From NCBI GenBank assembly GCA_900109435.1, contig FNZT01000013.1, positions 62,001-126,000 of the forward strand: DNA of 64,000 nucleotides, read 5' to 3'. The notes below the pieces were generated by a model. It saw nothing but the letters and a program-made list of their open reading frames with translations. It had not been told where the DNA came from and made no database searches. Numbering within the stretch: position 1 is the stretch's first letter; every line of letters starts with the position of its first letter. Shown here piece by piece: positions 1 through 7,439 of this stretch. The stretch comes from Ruminococcus sp. YRD2003. Lineage in GTDB: Bacteria; Bacillota; Clostridia; Oscillospirales; Ruminococcaceae. Made by a program: the position numbers and the translations under genes.

Positions 1-584
1 ACAAGCCTGAAATACTTCCGTGCGAGCTTGCAAGCCTCGCCGATATATTCGACGCTGCTCTGCGCGCGGCTCTCGCCCGTGAGAATGAGTATCTCCTCCA
101 TGCCGCTCTCGGAGATGACCTTCATCTCGTGCTCTATCTGCTCCATTGAGAGCTTCATGCGGCGGATATCGTTATAGCAGTTGAATCCGCAGTACACGCA
201 GTAATTCTCGCAGTAATTGGCTATATACAGAGGAGTGAAGAGGTAGACGGTGTTGCCGAAGTGCTTCTGTGTTTCGAGCCTTGCCTTTTCAGCCATCTGT
301 TCGAGAAAGGGTTCGGCGGCAGGGGAGAGGAGGGCTTTGAAGTCCTCGACGGAGCAGGTATCGTGCCTGAGTGCGCGGAGCACGTCCGCGGGTGTATACT
401 TGCTGTAGTCGTAGCTCTGCATCTCGGAGATGACCTTTCCGCGGATGTCGGAGCTTATCTGCTCCATTCCCTCCATGTACGCCATGTGGTCGGTACGGGA
501 GGACGGGTCGTTCTCGAGGCGGTGCTTTTTTTCAAGTGCGGCTTCGGAGAGCTTGTCCGAATCCACAAAGTAGTTGTTGTCCAT
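1..584 (-). CDS. thiH: ThiH, 2-iminoacetate synthase (tyrosine lyase), 3' part cut by window edge
   Basis: Radical SAM enzyme that cleaves tyrosine to dehydroglycine for the thiazole half of thiamine; cytosolic. The 194 visible residues include a CxxxCxxC cluster motif (C125, C129, C132, followed by GF) and upstream ThiH landmarks: ADVLRAL, LLSPAA, and FGNTVYLFTPLY. The reading frame stays open to base 1, so the C-terminal half lies outside. The start is ATG at 584 with a weak GGAAG upstream; it gives about 35 residues more N-terminal sequence than E. coli ThiH. Last visible gene of the thiSFGH operon, 151 bp after thiG. The family is clear from motifs; the start is less certain. Confidence 0.93.
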   Translation of the reverse strand, partial: MDNNYFVDSDKLSEAALEKKHRLENDPSSRTDHMAYMEGMEQISSDIRGKVISEMQSYDYSKYTPADVLRALRHDTCSVEDFKALLSPAAEPFLEQMAEKARLETQKHFGNTVYLFTPLYIANYCENYCVYCGFNCYNDIRRMKLSMEQIEHEMKVISESGMEEILILTGESRAQSSVEYIGEACKLARKYFRL

Positions 585-735
585 TTATATTACTTCCAAT
601 TCGTTGTTATCTGTAGGGGCGAGTTCCGCTCGCCCGTGATGATGTTTTTATTGCGGGCGCACGGATAAGCAGCACACCAAATCTTTGATTTGGATTGTGA
701 TGCTATATGCAGCTTTGCTGTAATGCGCCGCTACA
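585..735 (-). other. thiG-thiH spacer with GC hairpin
   Basis: This 151-bp gap inside the thi operon contains a 7-bp hairpin GGGCGAG/CTCGCCC (617-623 with 629-635) and a smaller ATC-rich hairpin near 678-694. There is no U-tract, so it is not a clear terminator. It may be a small palindromic repeat insertion or an mRNA-processing structure. No gene was seen. Confidence 0.5.
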
Positions 736-1506
736 TCAGTCTCTAAGGAAACCCGTGAGGGTATCCGACGGCGAAGCACCGCGTGTGAGGACGCGTCCAA
801 GACCCGAGAGGTAAGCCTTTCTGCCCGCCTCTATCGCCTGTCTGAACGCCTCAGCCATAACGGGGAGGTCTCCCGCGGTAGCGAGCGCCGTATTCGACAT
901 AACAGCCGCGGCACCCATCTCCATAGCCTCGCACGCCTGCGACGGTCTGCCGATGCCCGCGTCAACGATTATGGGCAGGTCTATCTCGTCGATGAGTATC
1001 TGGATGAAGTCCTTTGTAGCAAGCCCCTTATTTGAGCCGATAGGTGAAGCGAGCGGCATGACCGACGCCGCACCCGCGTTGACGAGGTCGCGGGCGGTGT
1101 TGAGGTCGGGGTACATATAGGGCATGACCACGAAGCCCTCTTTCGCGAGTATCTCGGTAGCTCTCACTGTCTCCTGATTGTCGGGGAGCAGGTACTTCGT
1201 ATCGCGCATTATCTCTATCTTCACAAAGTCGCCGCAGCCGAGCTCTCGTGCAAGGCGAGCTATACGGACAGCCTCCTCGGCATTTCTCGCGCCCGAAGTA
1301 TTCGGGAGCAGGGTCACGCCCTTGGGGATATAGTCGAGGATATTTTCGCTCTCGGCGGTATTCGCGCGGCGTACAGCCAGCGTGATTATCTCGGCACCCG
1401 CGTACTTTACGGCAGCCTCAATGAGGCTGAGCGAGTACTTGCCCGAACCGAGGATGAAGCGCGAGCCGAATTCTCTTCCGCCTATGATAAGCTTATCATC
1501 ATTCAT
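736..1506 (-). CDS. thiG: ThiG, thiazole synthase
   Basis: Forms the thiazole phosphate ring of thiamine from deoxyxylulose phosphate, dehydroglycine and ThiS thiocarboxylate. It is 256 residues, normal for ThiG, starting [13 protein letters not shown]. Typical blocks are LGSGKY, LAVRRAN, VKIEIM (the Lys region that forms the imine with substrate), DAGIGRPSQ and [12 protein letters not shown]. It lies 12 bp after thiF, with AAGGAG upstream of the start. Expression should follow the TPP riboswitch at 2414-2499. Identification is firm from conserved blocks across the whole length. Confidence 0.96.
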   Translation of the reverse strand: MNDDKLIIGGREFGSRFILGSGKYSLSLIEAAVKYAGAEIITLAVRRANTAESENILDYIPKGVTLLPNTSGARNAEEAVRIARLARELGCGDFVKIEIMRDTKYLLPDNQETVRATEILAKEGFVVMPYMYPDLNTARDLVNAGAASVMPLASPIGSNKGLATKDFIQILIDEIDLPIIVDAGIGRPSQACEAMEMGAAAVMSNTALATAGDLPVMAEAFRQAIEAGRKAYLSGLGRVLTRGASPSDTLTGFLRD

Positions 1507-1518
1507 TGTACATTCTCC

Positions 1519-2157
1519 TTAAACGTCGTATTCTTGGGCGATAATGCGTATCGCCATATGAGCCATATGAGCCGCGCAGACAGCAACTCTCGCAGAAATG
1601 AGCCCGAGCCCGTCCGCGACGTCACTGACTTCGTCTCCGCAGACATAAAAATGCCTTGTCACCTTTCGTGTGACGATGCTGTTCGCGGAGGAGAGCCCCG
1701 CCATGCCCGACCCCGAAACGAGGAACTTATCGGGCAGCTTTTCGAGCACGGTATTCACCAGCATTTCCTTCTGGTCTGCGCGGTCGAACGCCTCGCAGAC
1801 GATATCCTCGCCGCGCAGGAGCTCGGGGATATTGTCCTCGGTGAGCTTCACGCAGTCGCGTGAGATATCGCAGTACGGAGCTATCCGCGAGAGCGTATCG
1901 TACAGTGCATCGGACTTGAACATCCCGAGCTGTTCGGGAAAGTATTGCTGGCGGTTGAGGTTGGAGATATCCACGCGGTCGAAGTCTATGATGTGCAGCC
2001 GTCCCACACCCGCACGCGCGAGGTGTATCGCGATATTCGAGCCGAGCCCGCCCAGTCCGCAGACGGCAGCGCTTGCCGCCGACAGTCTGCGCTGGAGTTC
2101 CGCACCGTGGCGCTCCTCGAGTGCGCGGTACATCTCCTCACGTGTAGGCACAGTCAT
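1519..2157 (-). CDS. thiF: ThiF-family adenylyltransferase
   Basis: E1-like enzyme that adenylates the C-terminal Gly-Gly of ThiS before sulfur transfer. It is 212 residues. The ATP-binding glycine loop CGLGGLGSN and the DFDRVDISNLNRQQ segment are typical. The start MTVPTREEMYRALEERHG is chosen because its ATG lies one base after the thiS stop codon, implying translational coupling; the frame is open further upstream but only across thiS. It is a short ThiF of the kind found in Clostridia next to thiS, without an obvious rhodanese domain. Confidence 0.92.
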   Translation of the reverse strand: MTVPTREEMYRALEERHGAELQRRLSAASAAVCGLGGLGSNIAIHLARAGVGRLHIIDFDRVDISNLNRQQYFPEQLGMFKSDALYDTLSRIAPYCDISRDCVKLTEDNIPELLRGEDIVCEAFDRADQKEMLVNTVLEKLPDKFLVSGSGMAGLSSANSIVTRKVTRHFYVCGDEVSDVADGLGLISARVAVCAAHMAHMAIRIIAQEYDV

Positions 2158-2158
2158 A

Positions 2159-2353
2159 TCAGCCGCCTCCCACGAAGCGCACAACTTCGAGGTGGTCGCC
2201 CTCGTACAGCACCGTAGACGTGTACTGGTCCTTAGGCACGATAGACTCATTCAGCTCGACAGCGACGCGCTGCCCGCCGTAGCCTATCTCTGCGAGAGCC
2301 TCGGCAACTGTCTTGCCGTTGAGCTCGTATTCCTTGCCGTTGATAGTCAGCAT
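2159..2353 (-). CDS. thiS: ThiS, sulfur carrier protein
   Basis: A 64-residue ubiquitin-like sulfur carrier that ends in the diagnostic Gly-Gly (VRFVGGG). The start MLTINGKEYEL is preferred over the ATG six bases upstream because the GGGAGG site (2361-2366) is then 7 bases away instead of 1. It is the first gene of thiS-thiF-thiG-thiH and directly follows the TPP riboswitch terminator. Size, the ING-YEL beta-strand start and the C-terminal tail all fit. Confidence 0.94.
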   Translation of the reverse strand: MLTINGKEYELNGKTVAEALAEIGYGGQRVAVELNESIVPKDQYTSTVLYEGDHLEVVRFVGGG

Positions 2354-2368
2354 ATACATTCCTCCCAA

Positions 2369-2399
2369 CAAAAATCGGCAGCTTATATGAAGCTGCCGC
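2369..2399 (-). terminator. Riboswitch expression-platform terminator
   Basis: On the minus strand a hairpin CGGCAGCTT/AAGCTGCCG (2376-2398) is followed by ATTTTTG. It lies between the TPP aptamer and the thiS ribosome site. This is the expected OFF structure of a transcriptional TPP switch. Confidence 0.85.
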
Positions 2400-2413
2400 A
2401 AAAAATACTTTGT

Positions 2414-2499
2414 TCAGCTCCCTACGTTGGCATTATCCAAATCAGGTCACGGGTCGAAGGTGGCACCTTCCTCTCAGCCTGTAGCACAAGCTCCCCTGC
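2414..2499 (-). promoter_or_regulatory. TPP riboswitch (THI element)
   Basis: Read on the minus strand, the segment contains the hallmark blocks: GGGGAGC, GGCTGAGAGG, ACCTGAT..GGATAATGCC and AACGTAGGGAGC, in the correct order and spacing. The 5' GGGAGC and 3' GCTCCC-type ends close the P1 stem. A terminator and thiS follow, so thiamine pyrophosphate should stop transcription of thiSFGH. Confidence 0.97.
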
Positions 2500-2583
2500 A
2501 AAATCATTATATCATATCCGCACAAAAAAAGCAAATATAATTTTTCTATGGAAGCGGGCGTTTTCAAATCATCCGACCGCGAA

Positions 2584-2616
2584 ATAAAAAGAGCTGCACG
2601 CGACCCGTACAGCTCT
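2584..2616 (-). terminator. Terminator of HU / H1-like operon
   Basis: Minus strand: AAGAGCTGTACG...GTGCAGCTCTTTTTATTT. The arms GAGCT 2591-2595 and AGCTC 2611-2615 extend through near-complementary flanks and end in a U-tract. It lies about 20 bp past the stop at 2637. Confidence 0.8.
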
Positions 2617-2636
2617 TCCTGCATTATAAAGTTAAA

Positions 2637-3029
2637 TCAAACGAGATCAAAGCTGCCTGCGTTGTTATCAACAACGTAGTATACCTTATTCTCCTCAGGC
2701 TTTACGTAAACGTTTACAGTCTTGGGAGACTTGATACCCGAAGCCTTCTTAGCCTTTGCGATGAGATCAGCAGAAGTGATCTCAGAGCCGCGGTACTGAA
2801 CATAAACGTTTTCGGAAGCAGCTGTCTTCTTAGCGGCAGTCTTCTTCTCTGCGGCCTTCTTGGGAGCAGCAGCCTTCTTCTCAGCGGGCTTCTTAGCAGC
2901 AGCCTTCTTAGGAGCAGCAGCCTTCTTGGGAGCAGCAGCCTTCTTAGCGGGAGCCTTCTTCTCAGCAGCCTTCTCGGGAGCCTTAACTTCTGCTACAGCT
3001 GCCTCAGCGGTCTTCTTAACATCAGCCAT
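2637..3029 (-). CDS. Histone H1-like Lys/Ala-rich protein with DUF6465-type domain
   Basis: A 130-residue basic protein. Residues 1-72 are almost entirely Ala, Lys, Pro and Glu in repeated KKAAAPKK-like units, like a eukaryotic H1 tail. Residues 73-130 form a compact domain (YVQYRGSEIT, VKPEENKVYYVVD) that I recognise as the DUF6465 type. No enzyme motif is present. It follows the HU gene by 21 bp with its own GGAGG site and ends at a terminator, so the two form a nucleoid-protein operon. DNA or RNA compaction is inferred, not shown. Confidence 0.8.
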   Translation of the reverse strand: MADVKKTAEAAVAEVKAPEKAAEKKAPAKKAAAPKKAAAPKKAAAKKPAEKKAAAPKKAAEKKTAAKKTAASENVYVQYRGSEITSADLIAKAKKASGIKSPKTVNVYVKPEENKVYYVVDNNAGSFDLV

Positions 3030-3050
3030 GATTCTTTACCTCCGTTTGGA

Positions 3051-3326
3051 TTACTTGTTTACAGCGTTCTTGAGAGCCTGACCAGCCTTGAAAGCGGGAG
3101 CCTTGGAAGCAGGAGCAGTCATCATCTTCTTGGTCTGGGGGTTGATTACCTGCTTAGCCTTTCTGTCACGAACCTCGAATGTACCGAAGCCAACGATAGA
3201 AACCTTCTCGCCGCTTGCGAGAGAATCTGTGATAGCAGCGATAACTGCGTTTACAGCAGCCTCTGCGTTCTTCTTTGTGAAGTCAGTCTTTTCAGCAACA
3301 ACACTGATAAGTTCAGTTTTTGTCAT
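3051..3326 (-). CDS. HU-family DNA-binding protein
   Basis: A 91-residue nucleoid protein that bends DNA as a dimer. It starts MTKTELISVVAEKT and contains the family signature VGFGTFEVRDRKA and the minor-groove arm Asn-Pro (INPQT). The start is set by GGAGG about 8 bases upstream; an in-frame ATG five codons earlier would overlap that ribosome site. A strong promoter lies at 3361-3389. The H1-like gene follows by 21 bp. Confidence 0.96.
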   Translation of the reverse strand: MTKTELISVVAEKTDFTKKNAEAAVNAVIAAITDSLASGEKVSIVGFGTFEVRDRKAKQVINPQTKKMMTAPASKAPAFKAGQALKNAVNK

Positions 3327-3360
3327 ATCTGTATCCTCCATTTTTAAATTTTATATATGC

Positions 3361-3389
3361 ATTATATACCTATTTACGTGATTTGTCAA
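3361..3389 (-). promoter_or_regulatory. Sigma-A promoter for HU operon
   Basis: Minus strand: -35 TTGACA (3384-3389), 17-bp spacer, -10 TATAAT (3361-3366). This is a consensus match, about 35 bp upstream of the HU start. Confidence 0.85.
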
Positions 3390-3531
3390 GGAATTTGCGA
3401 AAAAAAGACATTTCGACCGATTCTACGGTATATGCAGCCTGCTTTTTATCGAAAACGACCATAGATTTTGCCTATTTTCCGTTATCATGGCTTACAAACG
3501 TCGGATACACGCACTTTTTCGGGTTTCTAAA

Positions 3532-6132
3532 TCAGCCTTTTTCGGCAGTCAGAACGCCGTCCGAGAGGTCGACATCAATGGCATCTCCCGCCGAGAGGTC
3601 GCACTGTATCATCATTTTTGCGACGAGAGTCTCGACCTTGCTCTGGATGAAGCGGCGGAGCGGACGTGCGCCGAAGTTGGGGTCATAGCCGCAGTCAACG
3701 ATATAATTCTTTGCAGCTTCACTCACATTTATACGTATGTGCTTATCGTCGAGGCGCTTTTGCAGGTCGGCGAGCATGAGGTCAACGATGTTCATTATCT
3801 CGGTTTTGGCGAGCGGCTTGTAGAAGATTATCTCGTCGAGGCGGTTGAGGAATTCGGGGCGGAACTGCTTCTTCAGCAGAGCCTCCACATTTGCGCGTGC
3901 CTCGTCGGTGATATTGCCGTCGGAGTCGATACCGTCGAGGATATACGGGCTGCCGAGGTTCGACGTTAATATTATAATAGTGTTCTTGAAGTCGACCGTT
4001 CTGCCCTGCGAGTCGGTGATACGTCCGTCGTCAAGGACTTGGAGGAGAATATTGAACACATCGGGGTGAGCCTTCTCTATCTCGTCGAAGAGCACAACAG
4101 AGTACGGCTTGCGGCGTACAGCCTCGGTGAGCTGACCGCCCTCGTCGTATCCGACGTATCCGGGAGGCGCTCCGATGAGGCGGCTCACGCTGAACTTCTC
4201 CATATATTCGCTCATGTCGATGCGGATGATGTTCTTTTCATCGTCAAATAGTATCTCCGAGAGTGCCTTTGCGAGCTCGGTCTTGCCGACGCCCGTAGGT
4301 CCGAGGAACATGAACGAGCCTATAGGTCTGTCGGGAGCCTGAATGCCCGCACGCGAGCGCAGTATCGCCTCGCTGACCTTCTCGACAGCCTCGTCCTGAC
4401 CTATGACGCGCTTGTGCAGGAGCTCACCGAGGTGCAGGACTTTTTCCTTTTCGCCCTCCATGAGCTTCGCCACGGGGATACCCGTCCAGCGGCATACTAT
4501 CTTAGCTATCTCGTCCTCGGTGACTCTGTCGCGGAGGAGCTTTTCGCCCTTCATATCCTCCTCGGCCTGAGCTTCGAGGTCGGCGAGCTGTTTTTTCAGT
4601 GCAGGCATACGCCCGTATTCGAGCTCAGCCGCCTTGTTGAAGTCGTACTCGCGCTTAGCACGTTCTATCTCGCCGCTGACCTTCTCTATCTCCTCACGGA
4701 GCTTCTGCACGGACGAGATATCGTTCTTTTCGTTCTCCCATTTTGCCTTCATGGCGTTGAACCGCTCGCGGAGCTCCGAGAGCTCCTTCTGTATCTCGGC
4801 GAGGTGCTCCTGCGAGATGGAGTCGCTCTCCTTTTTGAGTGCGGTCTCCTCTATCTGTAACTGTATCATCTTGCGGTTTATCTCGTCGAGCTCGGTGGGC
4901 ATTGAGTCCATTTCGGTGCGTATCGTCGCGCACGCCTCGTCGATGAGGTCTATCGCCTTATCGGGGAGGAAACGGTCGGTGATGTAGCGGTTGGAGAGTA
5001 CAGCCGCGGAAATGAGGGCATTGTCGCTTATCTTTACGCCGTGGAAGACCTCGTAACGCTCTTTTAGTCCGCGGAGAATGGAAATAGTATCCTCGACGGT
5101 TGGTTCATCGACCATAACGGGCTGGAAACGGCGTTCGAGGGCGGGGTCCTTCTCGATATACTGGCGGTACTCGTTGAGGGTGGTCGCGCCGATGCAGTGG
5201 AGCTCACCGCGCGCGAGCATAGGCTTGAGGAGGTTGCCCGCGTCCATAGCTCCGTCGGACTTGCCTGCCCCGACGATGGTGTGGAGCTCATCAATAAACA
5301 AAAGTATCTGACCGTTGCTGTTCTTTATCTCGTTGAGGACAGCTTTGAGTCTCTCCTCGAACTCGCCGCGGTATTTCGCGCCTGCTACGAGAGCGCCCAT
5401 ATCGAGTGAAAAGACCTTGCGGTCCTTGAGGCTGTCAGGGACATCGCCCGCCACGATACGCAGTGCAAGCCCTTCAGCGATAGCGGTCTTGCCGACGCCG
5501 GGCTCGCCGATGAGCACGGGGTTATTCTTGGTCTTTCGCGAGAGTATGCGGATGACGTTGCGTATCTCGCTGTCGCGTCCGATGACGGGGTCGAGCTTGT
5601 TTTTCCGCGCGAGCCCGACGAGCTCCTGACCGTACTTAGTGAGCACGTCGTAGGTATCCTCGGGATTTTCGGAGGTAACGCGCGTGTTTCCGCGGACGGA
5701 CATCAGCGCCGAGAGGAAGCCGTCACGCGTGATATTGAAGGTGCGGAAGAGGTTCGTGACGTCTCTGTCCTTACAGTCGATGAGCGCGAGCATAACGTGC
5801 TCGACGGAGACGAACTCGTCTTTCATATTGTCAGCTATTCCCTCGGCAGTGGTGAGGACGCGGTCGCCCTCGGCAGAAATGCCGATATTACTGCTTCTGC
5901 CGCTTCCTGTTACCTTGGGGAGCATGTTTATCTTTTTATCGACTTCGCCGTCGAAGATATCGGCATCGATGTTCATTTTCCTGATGAGCTGAGGGATGAG
6001 ACCGTTTTCCTGTTTCATAAGACCCGAGAGCAGGTGAACGGGCTCGATGACGTTGTTTGATTGCATCACAGCGATGCTCTGAGCCTTTCTGACGGCGTCG
6101 ATGGTCCTCTGGGTATATTTTTCTGCATTCAT
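3532..6132 (-). CDS. clpB: ClpB, ATP-dependent disaggregase
   Basis: Hexameric AAA+ chaperone that rescues aggregated protein with DnaK. It is 866 residues, full length. The Clp N-domain is at about 1-145; the first AAA module has Walker A GEPGVGKT (209-216) and Walker B LLFIDE; a long middle coiled-coil domain spans about 410-530; the second Walker A is GPTGVGKT (611-618). The middle domain separates it from ClpA/ClpC. The ATG at 6132 has GGAGG upstream. An RHH-type gene lies 49 bp upstream on the same strand, so the two are probably co-transcribed. No CIRCE element (TTAGCACTC/GAGTGCTAA) was seen. Confidence 0.97.
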   Translation of the reverse strand: MNAEKYTQRTIDAVRKAQSIAVMQSNNVIEPVHLLSGLMKQENGLIPQLIRKMNIDADIFDGEVDKKINMLPKVTGSGRSSNIGISAEGDRVLTTAEGIADNMKDEFVSVEHVMLALIDCKDRDVTNLFRTFNITRDGFLSALMSVRGNTRVTSENPEDTYDVLTKYGQELVGLARKNKLDPVIGRDSEIRNVIRILSRKTKNNPVLIGEPGVGKTAIAEGLALRIVAGDVPDSLKDRKVFSLDMGALVAGAKYRGEFEERLKAVLNEIKNSNGQILLFIDELHTIVGAGKSDGAMDAGNLLKPMLARGELHCIGATTLNEYRQYIEKDPALERRFQPVMVDEPTVEDTISILRGLKERYEVFHGVKISDNALISAAVLSNRYITDRFLPDKAIDLIDEACATIRTEMDSMPTELDEINRKMIQLQIEETALKKESDSISQEHLAEIQKELSELRERFNAMKAKWENEKNDISSVQKLREEIEKVSGEIERAKREYDFNKAAELEYGRMPALKKQLADLEAQAEEDMKGEKLLRDRVTEDEIAKIVCRWTGIPVAKLMEGEKEKVLHLGELLHKRVIGQDEAVEKVSEAILRSRAGIQAPDRPIGSFMFLGPTGVGKTELAKALSEILFDDEKNIIRIDMSEYMEKFSVSRLIGAPPGYVGYDEGGQLTEAVRRKPYSVVLFDEIEKAHPDVFNILLQVLDDGRITDSQGRTVDFKNTIIILTSNLGSPYILDGIDSDGNITDEARANVEALLKKQFRPEFLNRLDEIIFYKPLAKTEIMNIVDLMLADLQKRLDDKHIRINVSEAAKNYIVDCGYDPNFGARPLRRFIQSKVETLVAKMMIQCDLSAGDAIDVDLSDGVLTAEKG

Positions 6133-6181
6133 ATTTCTTTCCTCCTATTGCATTTGATTTTTGTATTCTATTAGCCGAGCA

Positions 6182-6826
6182 CTACACAACAAATGACTTC
6201 AACATTTGTCCGTACCTTTTTTCAAGCTCGGGAGCAGTGCTGCCGAAGCCGTGCGGGTCGGCGAAAAATGTCTTTACAGAGAGGTCGAGGTCGGAGATAT
6301 AGCGTCCGATAGCCTCTCCTGCCTGTTCATCGGTGACCTCGCCCGCGTTGAGGAGCTTGCGGGTGAAGCTGCCGGAAGCGAGCTCCCAATCGGGATAGTC
6401 GTACCCCATTGCAGCCAGACGCGGGCTTTCTGTCTGTACACGGTAGAGGAAGAAGCTGTTGAAAAGCTTGATAAGTGCCTCGCTCTGCGTGCGTATCTGT
6501 ACTTTCAGCGTGCCGAGGTACTTGTCGGGCGCCCGCTCCAGCTCGACCTTATAGCTGATCGTCGGACGATACTTGTATTCCAGCGCCGTCCGCATTGTCA
6601 GCAGCGAAGCGGAGCGCTGCTGCTGAACCTGCATCGCGCCTCCGATGAGCTCCTCGACATATGCGAATATATCGCGCATCCTCATCTCGGGAGTGACGCA
6701 GGACAGGCGTTCCGCGAGTATCTGATTGATGAGGTTCGAGCGGCTTGTCCCGAGCCGATAAGCCTGTTCGTCGACCGCTCTGATGACGTCGTCCATAAGG
6801 ACGAGGCTGTAAACGCTTCTCTTCAT
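6182..6826 (-). CDS. Ribbon-helix-helix-type putative regulator upstream of clpB
   Basis: A 214-residue protein. Residues 1-45 (MKRSVYSLVLMDDVIRAVD, then RLGTSRSNLINQILAE) fit a MetJ/Arc ribbon-helix-helix DNA-binding fold. The remaining 165 residues are a soluble alpha/beta domain I do not recognise, with YKVELERA and TLKVQIRTQSEALIKLF blocks. The start at 6826 is chosen for AAAGGAGG upstream. A consensus promoter (6848-6876) and a perfect 12-bp palindrome (6880-6891) precede it. Being first in a likely operon with clpB, it may be an autoregulated controller of clpB; that is inference. Confidence 0.7.
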   Translation of the reverse strand: MKRSVYSLVLMDDVIRAVDEQAYRLGTSRSNLINQILAERLSCVTPEMRMRDIFAYVEELIGGAMQVQQQRSASLLTMRTALEYKYRPTISYKVELERAPDKYLGTLKVQIRTQSEALIKLFNSFFLYRVQTESPRLAAMGYDYPDWELASGSFTRKLLNAGEVTDEQAGEAIGRYISDLDLSVKTFFADPHGFGSTAPELEKRYGQMLKSFVV

Positions 6827-6847
6827 AACTGCGCCTCCTTTGAATAT

Positions 6848-6876
6848 ATCATAGCATTGTATATATAATTTGTCAA
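6848..6876 (-). promoter_or_regulatory. Promoter of RHH gene-clpB
   Basis: Minus strand: -35 TTGACA (6871-6876), 17-bp spacer, -10 TATGAT (6848-6853), placed 21 bp before the start codon. Confidence 0.85.
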
Positions 6877-6879
6877 GCG

Positions 6880-6891
6880 GATTATATAATC
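6880..6891. promoter_or_regulatory. Candidate operator palindrome upstream of RHH-clpB promoter
   Basis: The perfect 12-bp palindrome GATTATATAATC ends 3 bp upstream of the -35 box. RHH proteins commonly bind short AT palindromes near their own promoters, so it is a candidate site. AT-rich DNA gives such palindromes by chance fairly often. Confidence 0.4.
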
Positions 6892-6912
6892 TTTCACGCA
6901 AGTTTCACAATG

Positions 6913-6940
6913 CAAAAAGATGCACCTCTTTCGAGGTGCG
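6913..6940 (-). terminator. Intrinsic terminator of orphan RNA 1
   Basis: Minus strand: 7-bp stem GCACCTC/GAGGTGC with a GAAA tetraloop (6922-6939), followed by ATCTTTTTGC. A clear intrinsic terminator with no protein-coding gene directly upstream. Confidence 0.88.
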
Positions 6941-7169
6941 AAATGCGGTCCATACGATATAAAATCGTTTAGCACTGTCGGACCGAGCCATAGATATAGT
7001 TAAAATAAGTTATTGAGAATAGAAAACATGAAAAAATTACAAATGAAAGGGATTAGTTTTAATAAAAAACTAATTCTTTTTCTATGGCGAGCAGTTGAAT
7101 TAATATCCAGTATCAAGCACATGAGAGGGGAGGGTACTTGATACCGAATACCAATTATCTTCAATTGCT
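6914..7169 (-). ncRNA. Orphan structured RNA 1, about 256 nt
   Basis: A stand-alone transcription unit with no credible protein frame. It has a consensus-like promoter (7176-7204) and ends in a GAAA-capped terminator. The predicted stems nest: 7160-7169 with 7090-7099 (one G-U), enclosing 7110-7117 with 7137-7144 (perfect 8 bp); 7081-7088 with 6987-6994 (perfect 8 bp), enclosing an A/U-rich hairpin 7052-7060/7065-7073; and 6946-6951 with 6980-6985 plus inner 6954-6958/6964-6968. The 5' hairpin exposes a C/U-rich loop (minus strand CCCUCCCCUCUC) complementary to G-rich ribosome-binding sites. I do not recognise the family; it lacks the SRP GGAAG loop, tmRNA CCA end and RNase P core. Confidence 0.75.
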
Positions 7170-7175
7170 GATATT

Positions 7176-7204
7176 ATTATATAGCAGAAGAATCCACTTG
7201 GCAA
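7176..7204 (-). promoter_or_regulatory. Promoter of orphan RNA 1
   Basis: Minus strand: -35 TTGCCA (7199-7204), 17-bp spacer, -10 TATAAT (7176-7181). The predicted start is at about 7169, exactly where base-pairing begins. Confidence 0.82.
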
Positions 7205-7392
7205 TAAATATTTATACACTCAACTATAAAATAGTGTACTTTTCAAGACTTTTTCGCGGATTTTATTGTTAATTTTTAATGAACAAGTTATTTGATACTG
7301 AACGTTCACAGTTTATTAATATAAATTGGATGTTCATTATATGTTCTAACATTGTTCTAAATTTGATAAAATAATTCGTGTAATTGTATGTA
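7205..7392. other. AT-rich intergenic stretch
   Basis: About 190 bp of AT-rich DNA between the RNA 1 promoter and the terminator of the 7440 gene. It holds a TGAACGTTCA palindrome (7299-7308) and a few TGTTC repeats. I see no gene and no firm regulatory signal. Confidence 0.5.
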
Positions 7393-7430
7393 CAAAAAGA
7401 AGAGCCGCAGGAAGCTTCGCTCCTGCGGCT
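7393..7430 (-). terminator. Terminator of VTC-DUF4956-lipoprotein operon
   Basis: Minus strand: hairpin AGCCGCAGGA/TCCTGCGGCT (7403-7430) followed by CTTCTTTTTG. It begins 10 bp past the stop codon of the lipoprotein gene. Confidence 0.88.
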
Positions 7431-7439
7431 GATCTTTAT

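Noticed and set aside
6827..6912. CIRCE or CtsR box for the clpB operon
   Set aside because: Searched by eye for TTAGCACTC/GAGTGCTAA and for tandem GGTCAAA heptads; none found.
7299..7308. TGAACGTTCA palindrome as a LexA/SOS box
   Set aside because: Spacing does not match the clostridial GAAC-N4-GTTC type, and no damage gene is adjacent.
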